NCBI RefSeq assembly: GCF_040372805.1
Contig: NZ_BAABWJ010000009.1
Coordinates: forward strand, 62,001-126,000
From: Pseudoteredinibacter isoporae_A
Lineage (GTDB): Bacteria; Pseudomonadota; Gammaproteobacteria; Pseudomonadales; Cellvibrionaceae
DNA length: 64,000 nt
Reading direction: 5' to 3'
The notes beneath the pieces are model-generated. The model saw only the letters and a program-made list of their open reading frames with translations. It had not been told where the DNA came from and did no database searches. Both the position numbers and the translations under genes were made by a program. Of this stretch, positions 37,874 to 45,666 are shown in pieces (within the stretch, counting starts at the first letter, position 1; each line of letters opens with the position of its first letter).

Positions 37874-38433
37874 CTTTCCTCTATTGCATAGCGCTGTAAC
37901 ATGGTGGGCTCTAGCTCTAAGTGTCTCTGTAGAGCCTTTCTGCCGCGATGCAGGTGAGATTTCAATGTGCCTATAGGGAGAGACATGGTTTTCTCTATTT
38001 CCGGTAATGTAAATCCACACAGGTCATGTAGGGTAATAACTGCTTTTTGATGCATGCTCAACAGATCGAGCCCTTTAATAAGTTGTTGTTCAAAATACTG
38101 TTGCTCATCAAGCAGATCACCGTGTAAGTGTGCTTGCAGCTCGGGATCATCAATATCATTCATGGAGGGTTTTCGGCCTTCGCGACGATAGTGATCGACA
38201 AATCGATGATATAGACACCTATTTAACCAAGCTCCAGTATTTTCAATACATTCAATTTTGTCTTGGTTTCGGAAAAAATCCAAAAGAACATCTTGCAGCA
38301 AATCCTCTGCATCGAACTCATTCGAGACATAACGATAGGCCTGTCTATATAATGTTTCCAAGTGAGGCTTTAACGATTCTTCAATGGATTGTTTACGTCG
38401 ACCTAGACTCAAAAACCTAAAAATCTGATTCAT
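37870..38433 (-). CDS. ECF-family RNA polymerase sigma factor
   Basis: 187 residues. Region 2 (about 25-90: LETLYRQAYRYVSNEFDAED, LLQDVLLDFFRN, WLNRCLYHRFVDHYRR) and region 4 (about 125-178: LSMHQKAVITLHDLCGFTLP, EIEKTMSLPIGTLKSHLHRG) are clear, with nothing between them but a short linker, as in ECF factors. It is translationally coupled to its anti-sigma factor. It probably drives its own operon through the promoter at 38914-38940. Confidence 0.94.
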   Translation of the reverse strand: MNQIFRFLSLGRRKQSIEESLKPHLETLYRQAYRYVSNEFDAEDLLQDVLLDFFRNQDKIECIENTGAWLNRCLYHRFVDHYRREGRKPSMNDIDDPELQAHLHGDLLDEQQYFEQQLIKGLDLLSMHQKAVITLHDLCGFTLPEIEKTMSLPIGTLKSHLHRGRKALQRHLELEPTMLQRYAIEER

Positions 38434-38492
38434 ACTTACTGTCGACGTTAGTGATGCAGAAAAGGTTGCACTGAGTAACTATTCTTTTTGAT

Positions 38493-38518
38493 AGCAGCAT
38501 GGCGTGGGCCATGCTGCT
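38493..38518 (-). terminator. Long stem-loop between the first ECF-operon gene and the sigma gene
   Basis: AGCAGCATGGC-GTGG-GCCATGCTGCT, 11-bp perfect arms, between the stop at 38534 and the sigma start at 38433. No T-run follows on the minus strand, so partial termination or RNA processing/stabilisation is more likely than full stop. It would make the first gene far more abundant than the sigma factor. Confidence 0.6.
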
Positions 38519-38533
38519 GAACATGCGGTCTGC

Positions 38534-38833
38534 CTATTTAACGACTTTCTTGGTTTTCAGCAGCCCGCCTTTGGCGCCAGCCAGATCATCCAGCTGTAGA
38601 GCTTGTTCTTGTTCGATGCCTTTCAGCTCAGGGATCCCGGTAAAATCTTTATTGAGTTCTGGTACACCAGATTGAGCGATAATGTCGGCTGGCTCAGTTG
38701 GTAGAACGTCATCGTTGGATATCCCAGACTGAGAAATGATGCTACCAGGGTCAGTAGGAAGCTCTTCATTTGCAAGAACAGGAATTGCCATAGATAAAGT
38801 CAGTGCCATTAGGCTTACTTTCAGTGTTTTCAT
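38534..38833 (-). CDS. Small secreted protein with internal duplication, first gene of the ECF operon
   Basis: 99 residues: signal peptide (LMALTLSMAIPVLA|NEE), then two copies of a 15-residue unit, ELPTDPGSIISQSGI and VLPTEPADIIAQSGV, a third degenerate unit (GIPELKGIEQEQALQL) and a C-terminal DLAGAKGGLLKTKKVVK. No family recognised. AAGGT precedes ATG 38833. The gene lies directly behind the ECF promoter, so it is probably the most strongly induced product of the system. Confidence 0.75.
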   Translation of the reverse strand: MKTLKVSLMALTLSMAIPVLANEELPTDPGSIISQSGISNDDVLPTEPADIIAQSGVPELNKDFTGIPELKGIEQEQALQLDDLAGAKGGLLKTKKVVK

Positions 38834-39147
38834 AGTAATAACCTTGTCAGTTTGAATTCCGATCGAGTTATTCGACCGGCCAATAGGAGTTTTAATATTA
38901 CTCCCACTACTATCGACGGATTCATCAATGAATCGGTTGCAAAACAGAAAGGCGATGTTCGAGCTTGATCGTTTCGGTGCCGTTATTTACCTTAAATCTT
39001 GATTCCACCTAACGAGTAACACTGACCCTGCTGTTGTTGGAAGAGGAGTATGATTAATGAGGTTGGTTTTTCTGGCGAGAACGTGATTTATGTCTCGAGA
39101 CCGCATTCGACTTAATGCCGGTAATGGCTTGGAAACGCCTATGAAGC
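38834..39147. other. Intergenic region with the ECF operon promoter
   Basis: About 310 bases between the ECF operon and the end of the AraC gene. Apart from the promoter at 38914-38940 I see no gene or terminator. Confidence 0.5.
38914..38940 (-). promoter_or_regulatory. ECF-type promoter with palindromic spacer
   Basis: On the minus strand: GCAACC (-35, 38935-38940), a 16-base spacer, then CGTCG (-10, 38914-38918). AACC-N16-CGTC is the known ECF promoter pattern. The spacer itself is an inverted repeat GATTCAT-TG-ATGAATC, which could be an operator for an extra regulator. The start codon follows about 80 bases downstream. Confidence 0.7.
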
Positions 39148-40248
39148 TTAGGGCAATCGACATTCAAGCACAGGGTAGCCATCTTTCATAAACGTTGAGG
39201 GTGATACTCCATGCCAGCGTTTGAAAGCTCTAGAAAAACTTCTCTCATCGCTATAACCCAGTAGCTCAGAAACTTTTTTAATATCATGCCCTTTTACCAA
39301 ATACTCACTCGCCAGTTTGTTGTTACAATCGTCCCTGATCTCGCGAAAACTGCTTCCATGTTCTCGTAATCGGCGTCTTAGTGTTGCTACGCTCATGCCG
39401 AAATCCTCGGCAATATGGTCTTGCTCTACCAAAGAGAAGTTGGCACTGGCGTTAAGTATTTTTGTTTTACAACATTCCAGAAAATTCGACTTCTTGCTTT
39501 GCTGCATGAGTTCCAAAAAGTACTGATAATGATGCTCTTGAACATCCAGAATGTCTTCGAAAGAGGGGTGCTGAATATCAAGTTTTGCTTGGCTAATATC
39601 GTAACTTAGCTCATATTGACCGTGATCCACGCCCAATTCAGTTTGAAATATGTCCAAATGATGATCATATTTGGGGGGCGTTACACGTTTACTTTGAAAT
39701 CGCACGACGTTCAGCGGACGGCGGCATAAATAGGATAGGGTGCAATGAATACCTAAAAGCGCTAATTCAATTGCCAGCGGAACCGCTTTCTCCTTATAGT
39801 GAAAGTTGCGGTCATCCACACAATAGCTAATGGTCTTGTCGTCCTTGATCACCTGATTAAACTGGCCGCCGTGCAAAATGTTATAGTTCTCCGCCAGGCA
39901 AAACAATCCATCCTCTATGGTTTTACAGTTTTGTAATGCCGAAAATATAAGCCGAGTACTTCCTTTACTGAGCTTTCTTTTCGATATCATATGGCTTTCA
40001 TCAAGAGTTTGATCTTGATGCCGGGCAATCATTTGAAGAGCCTGACCTAATTCAACTAACTCATCCTGATTCGAGTGCCGCCCTTTTTTGGACTTTAATG
40101 ATTCTGTGTCTCCTTTTGTGTTTCGAGAACAGACCTTTACGTCACCCGTTAATGTTTTTTCAAGGTTTGTATCCCCGTCTCCACCCGCCGATCCGAAACC
40201 TTTAATTAAATCCGCTAGCTCGCTAGCACTCACAAAATAGGGTCCCAC
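39148..40248 (-). CDS. AraC-family transcriptional regulator
   Basis: 366 residues from GTG 40248 (another GTG five codons later). The N-terminal ~70 residues are Gly/Asp/Lys-rich and unusual. Then an 'arabinose-binding-like' domain of the OruR/ArgR-type group (about 85-255, HQDQTLDESHMISKRKLSKG, CRRPLNVVRF), and a C-terminal AraC HTH (about 270-358: VATLRRRLREHGSSFREIRD; ELLGYSDERSFSRAFKRWHG). The neighbour transcribed away from it is the nidogen-like gene, about 515 bp distant. Confidence 0.9.
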   Translation of the reverse strand: MGPYFVSASELADLIKGFGSAGGDGDTNLEKTLTGDVKVCSRNTKGDTESLKSKKGRHSNQDELVELGQALQMIARHQDQTLDESHMISKRKLSKGSTRLIFSALQNCKTIEDGLFCLAENYNILHGGQFNQVIKDDKTISYCVDDRNFHYKEKAVPLAIELALLGIHCTLSYLCRRPLNVVRFQSKRVTPPKYDHHLDIFQTELGVDHGQYELSYDISQAKLDIQHPSFEDILDVQEHHYQYFLELMQQSKKSNFLECCKTKILNASANFSLVEQDHIAEDFGMSVATLRRRLREHGSSFREIRDDCNNKLASEYLVKGHDIKKVSELLGYSDERSFSRAFKRWHGVSPSTFMKDGYPVLECRLP

Positions 40249-40763
40249 AATTTACCTGCTACAAGCTTATCCAATTATTCGTTATGCACTATCTTCAGGC
40301 TGCATTGACAATGTCAGCGCTTCATTATCTAAGGGGGGGTAATGAAATCCTATTTGGCAAGTTGTCAATATAGGCGATCGTATTGTAAGTAAAAATTTAT
40401 CCTTGTTTTACTTCGGAATGTATCTTTTTGTATCAATTGGTCCGGCAAAAGCCTGGTAATACGCCATAAACCTTTCAGCTTCAGCCTTGCTGACCCGTGC
40501 CAATATTCAGCTGAGCGAAAATGTTACTTGTTGTTGTTCGCTAGGGTCATCGGAATTCCGTTGAATTTACGTATGATGGCGCCCGGATTAAACAGGCAGG
40601 ACAGGAGTAACCGGCACCGGTGATCTGTTGAGCACTCGAAGTGATTACCAAGTTTAGGTGGAGAGTGGATCAAATCGTTTTCTGCCAAAGCCTGGCTAAG
40701 ACACAAAAATTTGTCTTCCATAAAATATTAAGTGATTGATCGTTAAGTAAACAGAGGACTGCA
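40249..40763. other. 515-bp intergenic region with possible gene remnants
   Basis: Between the divergent AraC and nidogen-like genes. Holds the fragment at 40408-40506 (separate entry) and a minus-strand frame at 40524-40721 that I cannot support as a gene. A degraded gene may lie here. Confidence 0.4.
40408..40506 (-). pseudogene. Possible gene-end remnant
   Basis: Minus-strand frame of 32 codons ending in TAA reads ARVSKAEAERFMAYYQAFAG then PIDTKRYIPK. It has the composition of a real C terminus but is preceded by TGA and has no start. No family recognised. Confidence 0.3.
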
Positions 40764-41543
40764 ATGCTCAAACTATTTTCAGCCAAAATCAATTTGTTTA
40801 TCGCTTTTATACTCGCGTCGAGTGTGTTTTCGTCCTACTCACATGCGCAGTTGTATACTAACGATTTTGGCGCAGCGCTGGTTACGGTCAGTAACTGTGA
40901 TGATTGCTTTGAAGGCCCGGTATCTTTCCCCGGTGGTTCCAGCATTAATTTCTTTGGTAACAGCTATAGTGGTTTGTACATTGGTAGCAACGGCTATGTT
41001 ACTTTCGGTATGGGGGGAACCTCTTTTAGCGCGGATCCATTAAATACACAGGCTGTTGCCCCAATGATTGCGGGCTCATTTACTGATCTTGATTCCAGTT
41101 CAGATGCCGCCTCTCTTATCTACTTAAATACCTCTACCCCCCATCAAATCATTGTGACTTATGTTGATCTCGGGCACTTTGATAAGAACTATACAGTTAG
41201 AAGTACTTTTCAGCTCGTAATCAGAGCAGACGCCTATAGCGTCGCCGCGGGCGAGGGGCAGGTTGGATTCTTTTACGGTCAAGTAACTGACCCAGCGGTT
41301 ACCAGCAGTGGCTTTGGTGATGGCTTGCCTGCAAGCAACCCAGGTGAGATTGCGATTACGTCAAGAGCTCCAGGGACCACATTGAATAATAGAGCAGGAG
41401 CATGGTACAGCCTAAGTGCTACTGGAGTGCCCAACTCGCCAAATGCTCAAGCTCAATCGGTACCAGTACTACCACTGCCTTTACAGATAGCCTTGGTTTT
41501 CGCGATGCTGTCATTGGTTGCTACCAGGGTAAAAAAGTCGTGA
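40764..41543 (+). CDS. Secreted nidogen-like domain protein with C-terminal sorting tail
   Basis: 259 residues: signal peptide (FIAFILASSVFSSYSHA), then a nidogen (NIDO)-like beta domain. Its features are the G-LYIGSNGYVTFG pattern, 'DPLNTQAVAPMIAGSFTDLD', 'IIVTYVDLGHF', 'FQLVI', 'GEGQVGFFYG'. The C terminus has VPVLPLPL, a hydrophobic helix, then ATRVKKS. This is the same VPxxP-helix-basic layout as the LRR protein at 12388, suggesting a shared envelope-sorting pathway. Extracellular or matrix role likely. GAGGAC lies upstream of ATG 40764. Confidence 0.75.
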   Translation: MLKLFSAKINLFIAFILASSVFSSYSHAQLYTNDFGAALVTVSNCDDCFEGPVSFPGGSSINFFGNSYSGLYIGSNGYVTFGMGGTSFSADPLNTQAVAPMIAGSFTDLDSSSDAASLIYLNTSTPHQIIVTYVDLGHFDKNYTVRSTFQLVIRADAYSVAAGEGQVGFFYGQVTDPAVTSSGFGDGLPASNPGEIAITSRAPGTTLNNRAGAWYSLSATGVPNSPNAQAQSVPVLPLPLQIALVFAMLSLVATRVKKS

Positions 41544-42036
41544 GCGAAGTGTCGTTACATGGTGATGTTTTTGAAAGCAGTGCGGGCTTTAAGAAAGTGA
41601 GTTCCTCCTAAGTGGAACTCATATCAAACCTTACTTTGAATCGCCACCGGTTTGCTAATTATCTGTCATTCAGGGAATGACAGAGAGAGGCGTTTGCGAG
41701 CTTTCAACGTTCTTTATGTCCTTTCATGTTGTAAATGGGAGGGCGACTTTTTGTTCAAGTGTAGAAGAGGCCCTTGTTCGGTGCTCATCACCCAGGCTGA
41801 TTACCAAAAGCATACCCAGACAACTCAAGTTACTGCCCTTATCGTATGTGGAATTCGGCGAACAACAGGAAAGGCTTATCGCGCCGGAAAACGGTCTTCT
41901 GCACTATTTATGCATATTTTGGAGCGTGCTTCTGGAGAAAAGATAAGCCCCTGATCTTATATGGGAAACAGTGTTGCCCATATGGAAAGGCTCTGTCTAT
42001 AATAGGGCTTATTGTGCACCCAAGTTCAAGGATGAA
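41544..42036. other. Left edge of the accessory island, no supported gene
   Basis: About 490 bases. It holds an 8-bp hairpin at 41598-41621 (TGAGTTCC...GGAACTCA, likely 3' end of the nidogen-like transcript), a 9-bp hairpin at 41663-41683 (CTGTCATTC-AGG-GAATGACAG), and a sigma-70-type promoter at 41974-42003. Short frames at 41652-41954 are overlapping and unconvincing. Confidence 0.45.
41974..42003 (+). promoter_or_regulatory. Sigma-70-type promoter before the recombinase remnant
   Basis: TTGCCC (41974-41979), 18-base spacer, consensus TATAAT (41998-42003). It lies 33 bases before the ATG at 42037. Confidence 0.55.
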
Positions 42037-42612
42037 ATGGTACAAAAAAGATACAGCGATAAAGGTTTTTTCGCACTTCGTCTCCAGAGACTCTTTCGCT
42101 CGCTAGAGGTATCGGTAACCACTTTACCGATCCTGCCGGTACAGATTGATCGGGGTCGCTTGGTTGCCAAGCGGTCTATTACCCCGAATACTATCGATAC
42201 TGAGCTGTTGTATCTGCTCAAACCTAAAATCCAGCGTCTACTCGACGCCAAGAAACACCCAGCCTACCGTTTGATTCTCGACCTGACGTGGACTACCAGT
42301 GCGCGGGTGTTTGCGGTCCTGACGCCAAAGCCAACATCCTTTGCCGGTGATAGCTACGATTATGGAGTGATCCTCAAAGCACTGAAACCGAGGCCCTGCC
42401 AGCCGATACAAAAGGCCTTACAGTGCTCCCTCAAACCTTACATCGCCATGACTGATCATACCCTATCAGACCGAATCCAAAATTACTTCATCACGGGCAT
42501 TTCGAGAAAGCCGAGCGAGTTTTCCAATGTGCCGGCAGGTGGTGAGTCAGTTATTAGAGTGCGAGTTGGTGGGCACTGCCGAGGGCCCACCGTCGATGGT
42601 GTACATTTTTAG
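42037..42612 (+). pseudogene. Decayed tyrosine site-specific recombinase
   Basis: A 191-codon frame with AAGG before ATG 42037 reads as an N-terminal piece of a phage/Xer-type integrase. LLDAKKHPAYRLILDLTWTT-SARVF corresponds to the 'LTWxTGARVxE' box with the first catalytic Arg (R90), and KPYIAMTDHTLSDRIQNYF to 'KRYIPIxDxxLxDRIQxYL'. Beyond this the frame breaks. K-A-E-R-V-F occurs in frame +2 relative to it (42507-42524) and P-M-C-R-Q continues in frame +1 (42524-42538), together spelling the family's 'ERVFPMCRQ'. The HxxR and Tyr boxes are absent. At least two frameshifts and a 3' deletion make it inactive. Confidence 0.65.
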
Positions 42613-42634
42613 AGTGGGTGGATTTTCATTGTTA

Positions 42635-42658
42635 GTCTGTTTTCGACCCTAAGCGGAC
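42635..42658. repeat. Palindromic element, copy 1 (degenerate left arm)
   Basis: GTCTGTTTTCGACCCTAAGC followed by GGAC. It matches the GTCCGCTT...AAGCGGAC element whose other copies are at 45561 and 46484. Copy 1 keeps the right arm AAGCGGAC. It lies just before the ATPase gene. Confidence 0.55.
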
Positions 42659-42762
42659 GTTTAAGTTTACCCTGACCTGAAGTTTCCATTGGATTATTAA
42701 CTTCAAGGTTATCTCATAAGTAAAATTCAGTTCCATAAATAGCTTTCAGCAAGGAGGCAGAG

Positions 42763-45516
42763 TTGAAACTTGAAAATAGCATTACGGGTGAAGTTGTAGA
42801 AATTGATGATGAGTATGAAGCTCAAAATTGGATACAATCGACTAGCCCTTGGCAAAAACTTAGCAGTGAAACCATCTCTGCTTCATCTGATGAGGCTTTT
42901 GATGAGGACTCATTGTTAGGGCAAATTTTTGAATGGACATCCGGTAAGCTTCCTTTATGGCAGAGAGATGCCGTAAGAAGGTTATTCAAGCAAGATAATG
43001 GTTTATCTTCTACTGATTATGATCAGCTTTATCTGCTTCTTAAACACGAGCAAGGTATCTCTGTAGAAAGTCCTCCACAAGCAGTACCCCTCACAAAATC
43101 TGATTTACCTGCTACTTCAAGGGTAGGCGAAAAAGTTCTGATCCGCTCGGTAAGGGACTTGAGTAATGTTAACCGTTTGGCAGAAGGTCAAAAATTAGAG
43201 TTTGCTGGCAATGGAATGTCTACTATTTATGGAGGAAATGGAGCAGGTAAATCTGGTTATGTGCGTGTACTCAAAAAGGTGTGCCGTGCCCGTGGCGCAC
43301 CGGAGCTGGTTAGGCCTGACGCAAATGACCCCGAATCTCATAAGCATGTTCCTGAGGCTTTATTTGATATAGATGTTAACTCTGTTTCTAAGCAAGTGAA
43401 GTGGTTAGATAGTAGCGAGCCGCCAGAGGATCTAGCGAAAATATCAGTTTTCGATTCTCGCTGTGCGAGAGCATATCTAACAGAAGAGCAAGATGTTGCT
43501 TTTCTCCCATATGGGTTGGATGTAATTGAAGATTTAGCAAATAAGGTTATTCCTGAAATCAGCCATCGATTGACTACAGAACTGGCTAGCATAAGTGTTG
43601 ACAAATCTAGTTTCATGCATCTTGAGGGTGAAACTAAAGTTGGGAAAACTATTTCGTCTCTTAGCGCAAAAACTGATACAAAATCCTTGGTAAAACTTGC
43701 AGCCGTTTCAGAAGATGAAATCAATAGGCTTATTGAACTTGATGCCGCGCTTGCGGACTCTGATCCCGCCACTAAAGCAGAAGAGTTTAGAATGTCTGCA
43801 GATAGAATTAAGGCTTTAGTGGGGCGCATAGATAAGTCCTTTAGCTGGGTCAGTGAGGACGGTGTAAAGAAGCTAAATGATTTATTGATGAGTGCGGATG
43901 CCGCAGGAAAAGCTGAAATTGCAGCAGCAGGGTCACTTCGATCTGGAGAAGATTTGCTGCCAGGCACTGGTGATATTGTTTGGAAGTCAATGTATGAGGC
44001 AGCGAGAAACTTTGTTAAAGAAGCTGCCTATCCTGAGTGTGATTACCCTCATTTTGAGAACGATCAGCTTTGTCCTTTATGTCAGCAAAATGTTGGTCCA
44101 GCAGTAGATCGTTTGGCTCGTTTTGAAAAATTCATACAAGATGATGTGGCAAAGGAGGCGGAACAAGCAAGGAAAAAACTGGAAACAGCTCAGGGTAAAA
44201 TAGAGCGGGCAAATTTAGATTTCGGATTTGATACAGCTTTAAGTAATGAAATCGATCAACTGGACGGTAATTTAAAGTCAGTTATTAGTGAGTATTCTGC
44301 CTGTATTTCATCTAGGCATGACTGGATGCAGAAGCAAAATAGTGGATTTGAATTATCTAATATGCCTGGTTTATCTCTATCTCCACGAGCAGCTCTAAGA
44401 AAGTTGGCTGCAAAGCAGTTGCAGGCTTGTCGTACTTACTTGAAGGCAATAGATAAAGATAAAAAGGAGAAATTATCAAAAGAGAGAGATGAATTAAAAT
44501 CCAGAGAACAGTTGTCAGTATGTGCTGAATCAGTTGTTGATCTAGTCGAGCGGATAAAGAAAAAAGAAAAGCTCTCTAGATGTTCAAATTACTTAAAAAC
44601 AAGGCCTATCTCTGATAAATCGAAAGAACTTTCATCAACGGCAGTTACTCTAGAGTTAAAAAAGGCGCTTGATGAAGAGTTTAGTGATCTTGGGATTGGC
44701 CATATAAAAACAAAGTTAAAAGATAGGAATCAAAAGGGTAAAGTAAAACATCAGTTGTTGCTCGATCTCCCTGCGGCTAGTGATTTAGGTGAAATATTAA
44801 GTGAAGGTGAACAGCGAGCTATTGCCTTGGGGGCTTTTTTGGCAGAGTTAAAATTGTCTGACCATGCCTGTGGGATTGTTTTTGATGATCCAGTCTCATC
44901 ACTTGATCATCGTCGAAGAAGAAAGCTGGCGAGAAGGCTTGTGAAGGAGTCAGCCATCCGGCAGGTGATAGTTTTTACTCATGATGTAGTTTTTCTTACT
45001 CAGCTCCGTGATGAGACTGAAAAGCAAGGCTTGTCCATAGAATTTAGCTTTTTGGAACCTAATGGTGGCTATTATGGTAATGTGGTTAAAGGTCTCCCTT
45101 GGGTCCATAAAAGCTACAAGGAAAGGATAGACACGCTTGAAAAAAAACAGCGTGAGTTCGACAGGCTGCCGTGGCCCGCTGATCCCAATGAAGAGCTTTC
45201 GCAAGATATGATTAGGCAGTATAGTTTTCTTCGTGCAACAATTGAGCGCGTTATTCAGGACTTTATCTTAGGTGGTACTGTTCAGCGATTTAATGAATAT
45301 ATAAATGTATCTCGTTTGGAAAGGGTTGTTGGTCTTGAAAGTGATGAGGTGACGGAGTTGCTGAGAATCAATCAGCGATGCAATGAGGTTGTCGAAGCAC
45401 ATGACCCATCGTCGATTGACGATGAGCCAGCACCAACTGCGGCAGAGTTGAAGATGGATATTGATGCACTAAAAGAACTTATAGCGAGAGTTGAAAGTAG
45501 ACGTAAAGCGGCATGA
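42763..45516 (+). CDS. SMC/RloC-like AAA ATPase with CxxC hook, candidate defence protein
   Basis: 917 residues. N-terminal helical domain (residues 20-95, W-x-SGKLPLWQRDAVRRLF). Walker A IYGGNGAGKS (155-164). Coiled-coil-like arms interrupted by CPLCQQ (C437/C440), a zinc-hook-like pair. ABC signature ILSEGEQRAIALG (678-690), Walker B CGIVFDDPVSSLD (703-715), H-loop VIVFTH (H740). Split Walker A/B around a coiled coil with CxxC is the Rad50/RloC plan. The C-terminal 170 residues are helical and not assigned. The frame starts at a TTG (42763) with GGAGG before it. The gene is visibly more A/T-rich than the housekeeping genes, suggesting transfer. The neighbouring protease gene follows after 150 bp. 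Confidence 0.85.
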   Translation: MKLENSITGEVVEIDDEYEAQNWIQSTSPWQKLSSETISASSDEAFDEDSLLGQIFEWTSGKLPLWQRDAVRRLFKQDNGLSSTDYDQLYLLLKHEQGISVESPPQAVPLTKSDLPATSRVGEKVLIRSVRDLSNVNRLAEGQKLEFAGNGMSTIYGGNGAGKSGYVRVLKKVCRARGAPELVRPDANDPESHKHVPEALFDIDVNSVSKQVKWLDSSEPPEDLAKISVFDSRCARAYLTEEQDVAFLPYGLDVIEDLANKVIPEISHRLTTELASISVDKSSFMHLEGETKVGKTISSLSAKTDTKSLVKLAAVSEDEINRLIELDAALADSDPATKAEEFRMSADRIKALVGRIDKSFSWVSEDGVKKLNDLLMSADAAGKAEIAAAGSLRSGEDLLPGTGDIVWKSMYEAARNFVKEAAYPECDYPHFENDQLCPLCQQNVGPAVDRLARFEKFIQDDVAKEAEQARKKLETAQGKIERANLDFGFDTALSNEIDQLDGNLKSVISEYSACISSRHDWMQKQNSGFELSNMPGLSLSPRAALRKLAAKQLQACRTYLKAIDKDKKEKLSKERDELKSREQLSVCAESVVDLVERIKKKEKLSRCSNYLKTRPISDKSKELSSTAVTLELKKALDEEFSDLGIGHIKTKLKDRNQKGKVKHQLLLDLPAASDLGEILSEGEQRAIALGAFLAELKLSDHACGIVFDDPVSSLDHRRRRKLARRLVKESAIRQVIVFTHDVVFLTQLRDETEKQGLSIEFSFLEPNGGYYGNVVKGLPWVHKSYKERIDTLEKKQREFDRLPWPADPNEELSQDMIRQYSFLRATIERVIQDFILGGTVQRFNEYINVSRLERVVGLESDEVTELLRINQRCNEVVEAHDPSSIDDEPAPTAAELKMDIDALKELIARVESRRKAA

Positions 45517-45560
45517 TTCTTTGATATGGAAGAAAAAGGGATGCATTTATTTTATGTGAT

Positions 45561-45584
45561 GTCCGCTTTTGGCCGTTGGTGGAC
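45561..45584. repeat. Palindromic element, copy 2
   Basis: GTCCGCTTTTGGCCGTTGGT followed by GGAC, between the ATPase and protease genes. Shares 18 of 24 positions with copy 3 and 16 of 24 with copy 1. Confidence 0.6.
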
Positions 45585-45666
45585 AGGTATAAGTTTGTTA
45601 TAACAACCTAAAACAGAAATTAGCACAGAGAGGCTGGGGTAAGCTCGTCCAGGCCTTAATATAAAT

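Noticed and set aside
38534..38833. RiPP or bacteriocin precursor (Gly-Gly near the C terminus)
   Set aside because: A Sec signal peptide is present, no leader-peptide motif precedes the Gly-Gly, and no maturation or peptidase-ABC genes are nearby.
40524..40721. Minus-strand 65-codon frame between the AraC and nidogen-like genes
   Set aside because: No ribosome-binding site and no recognisable family; at most a degraded fragment.
41652..41954. Two overlapping plus-strand frames of 89-100 codons
   Set aside because: Composition is unlike real proteins; no start context or motif.
42763..45516. Calling the ATPase RloC itself
   Set aside because: The ATPase plan fits, but I cannot see an anticodon-nuclease active site, and the adjacent protease is not part of RloC.
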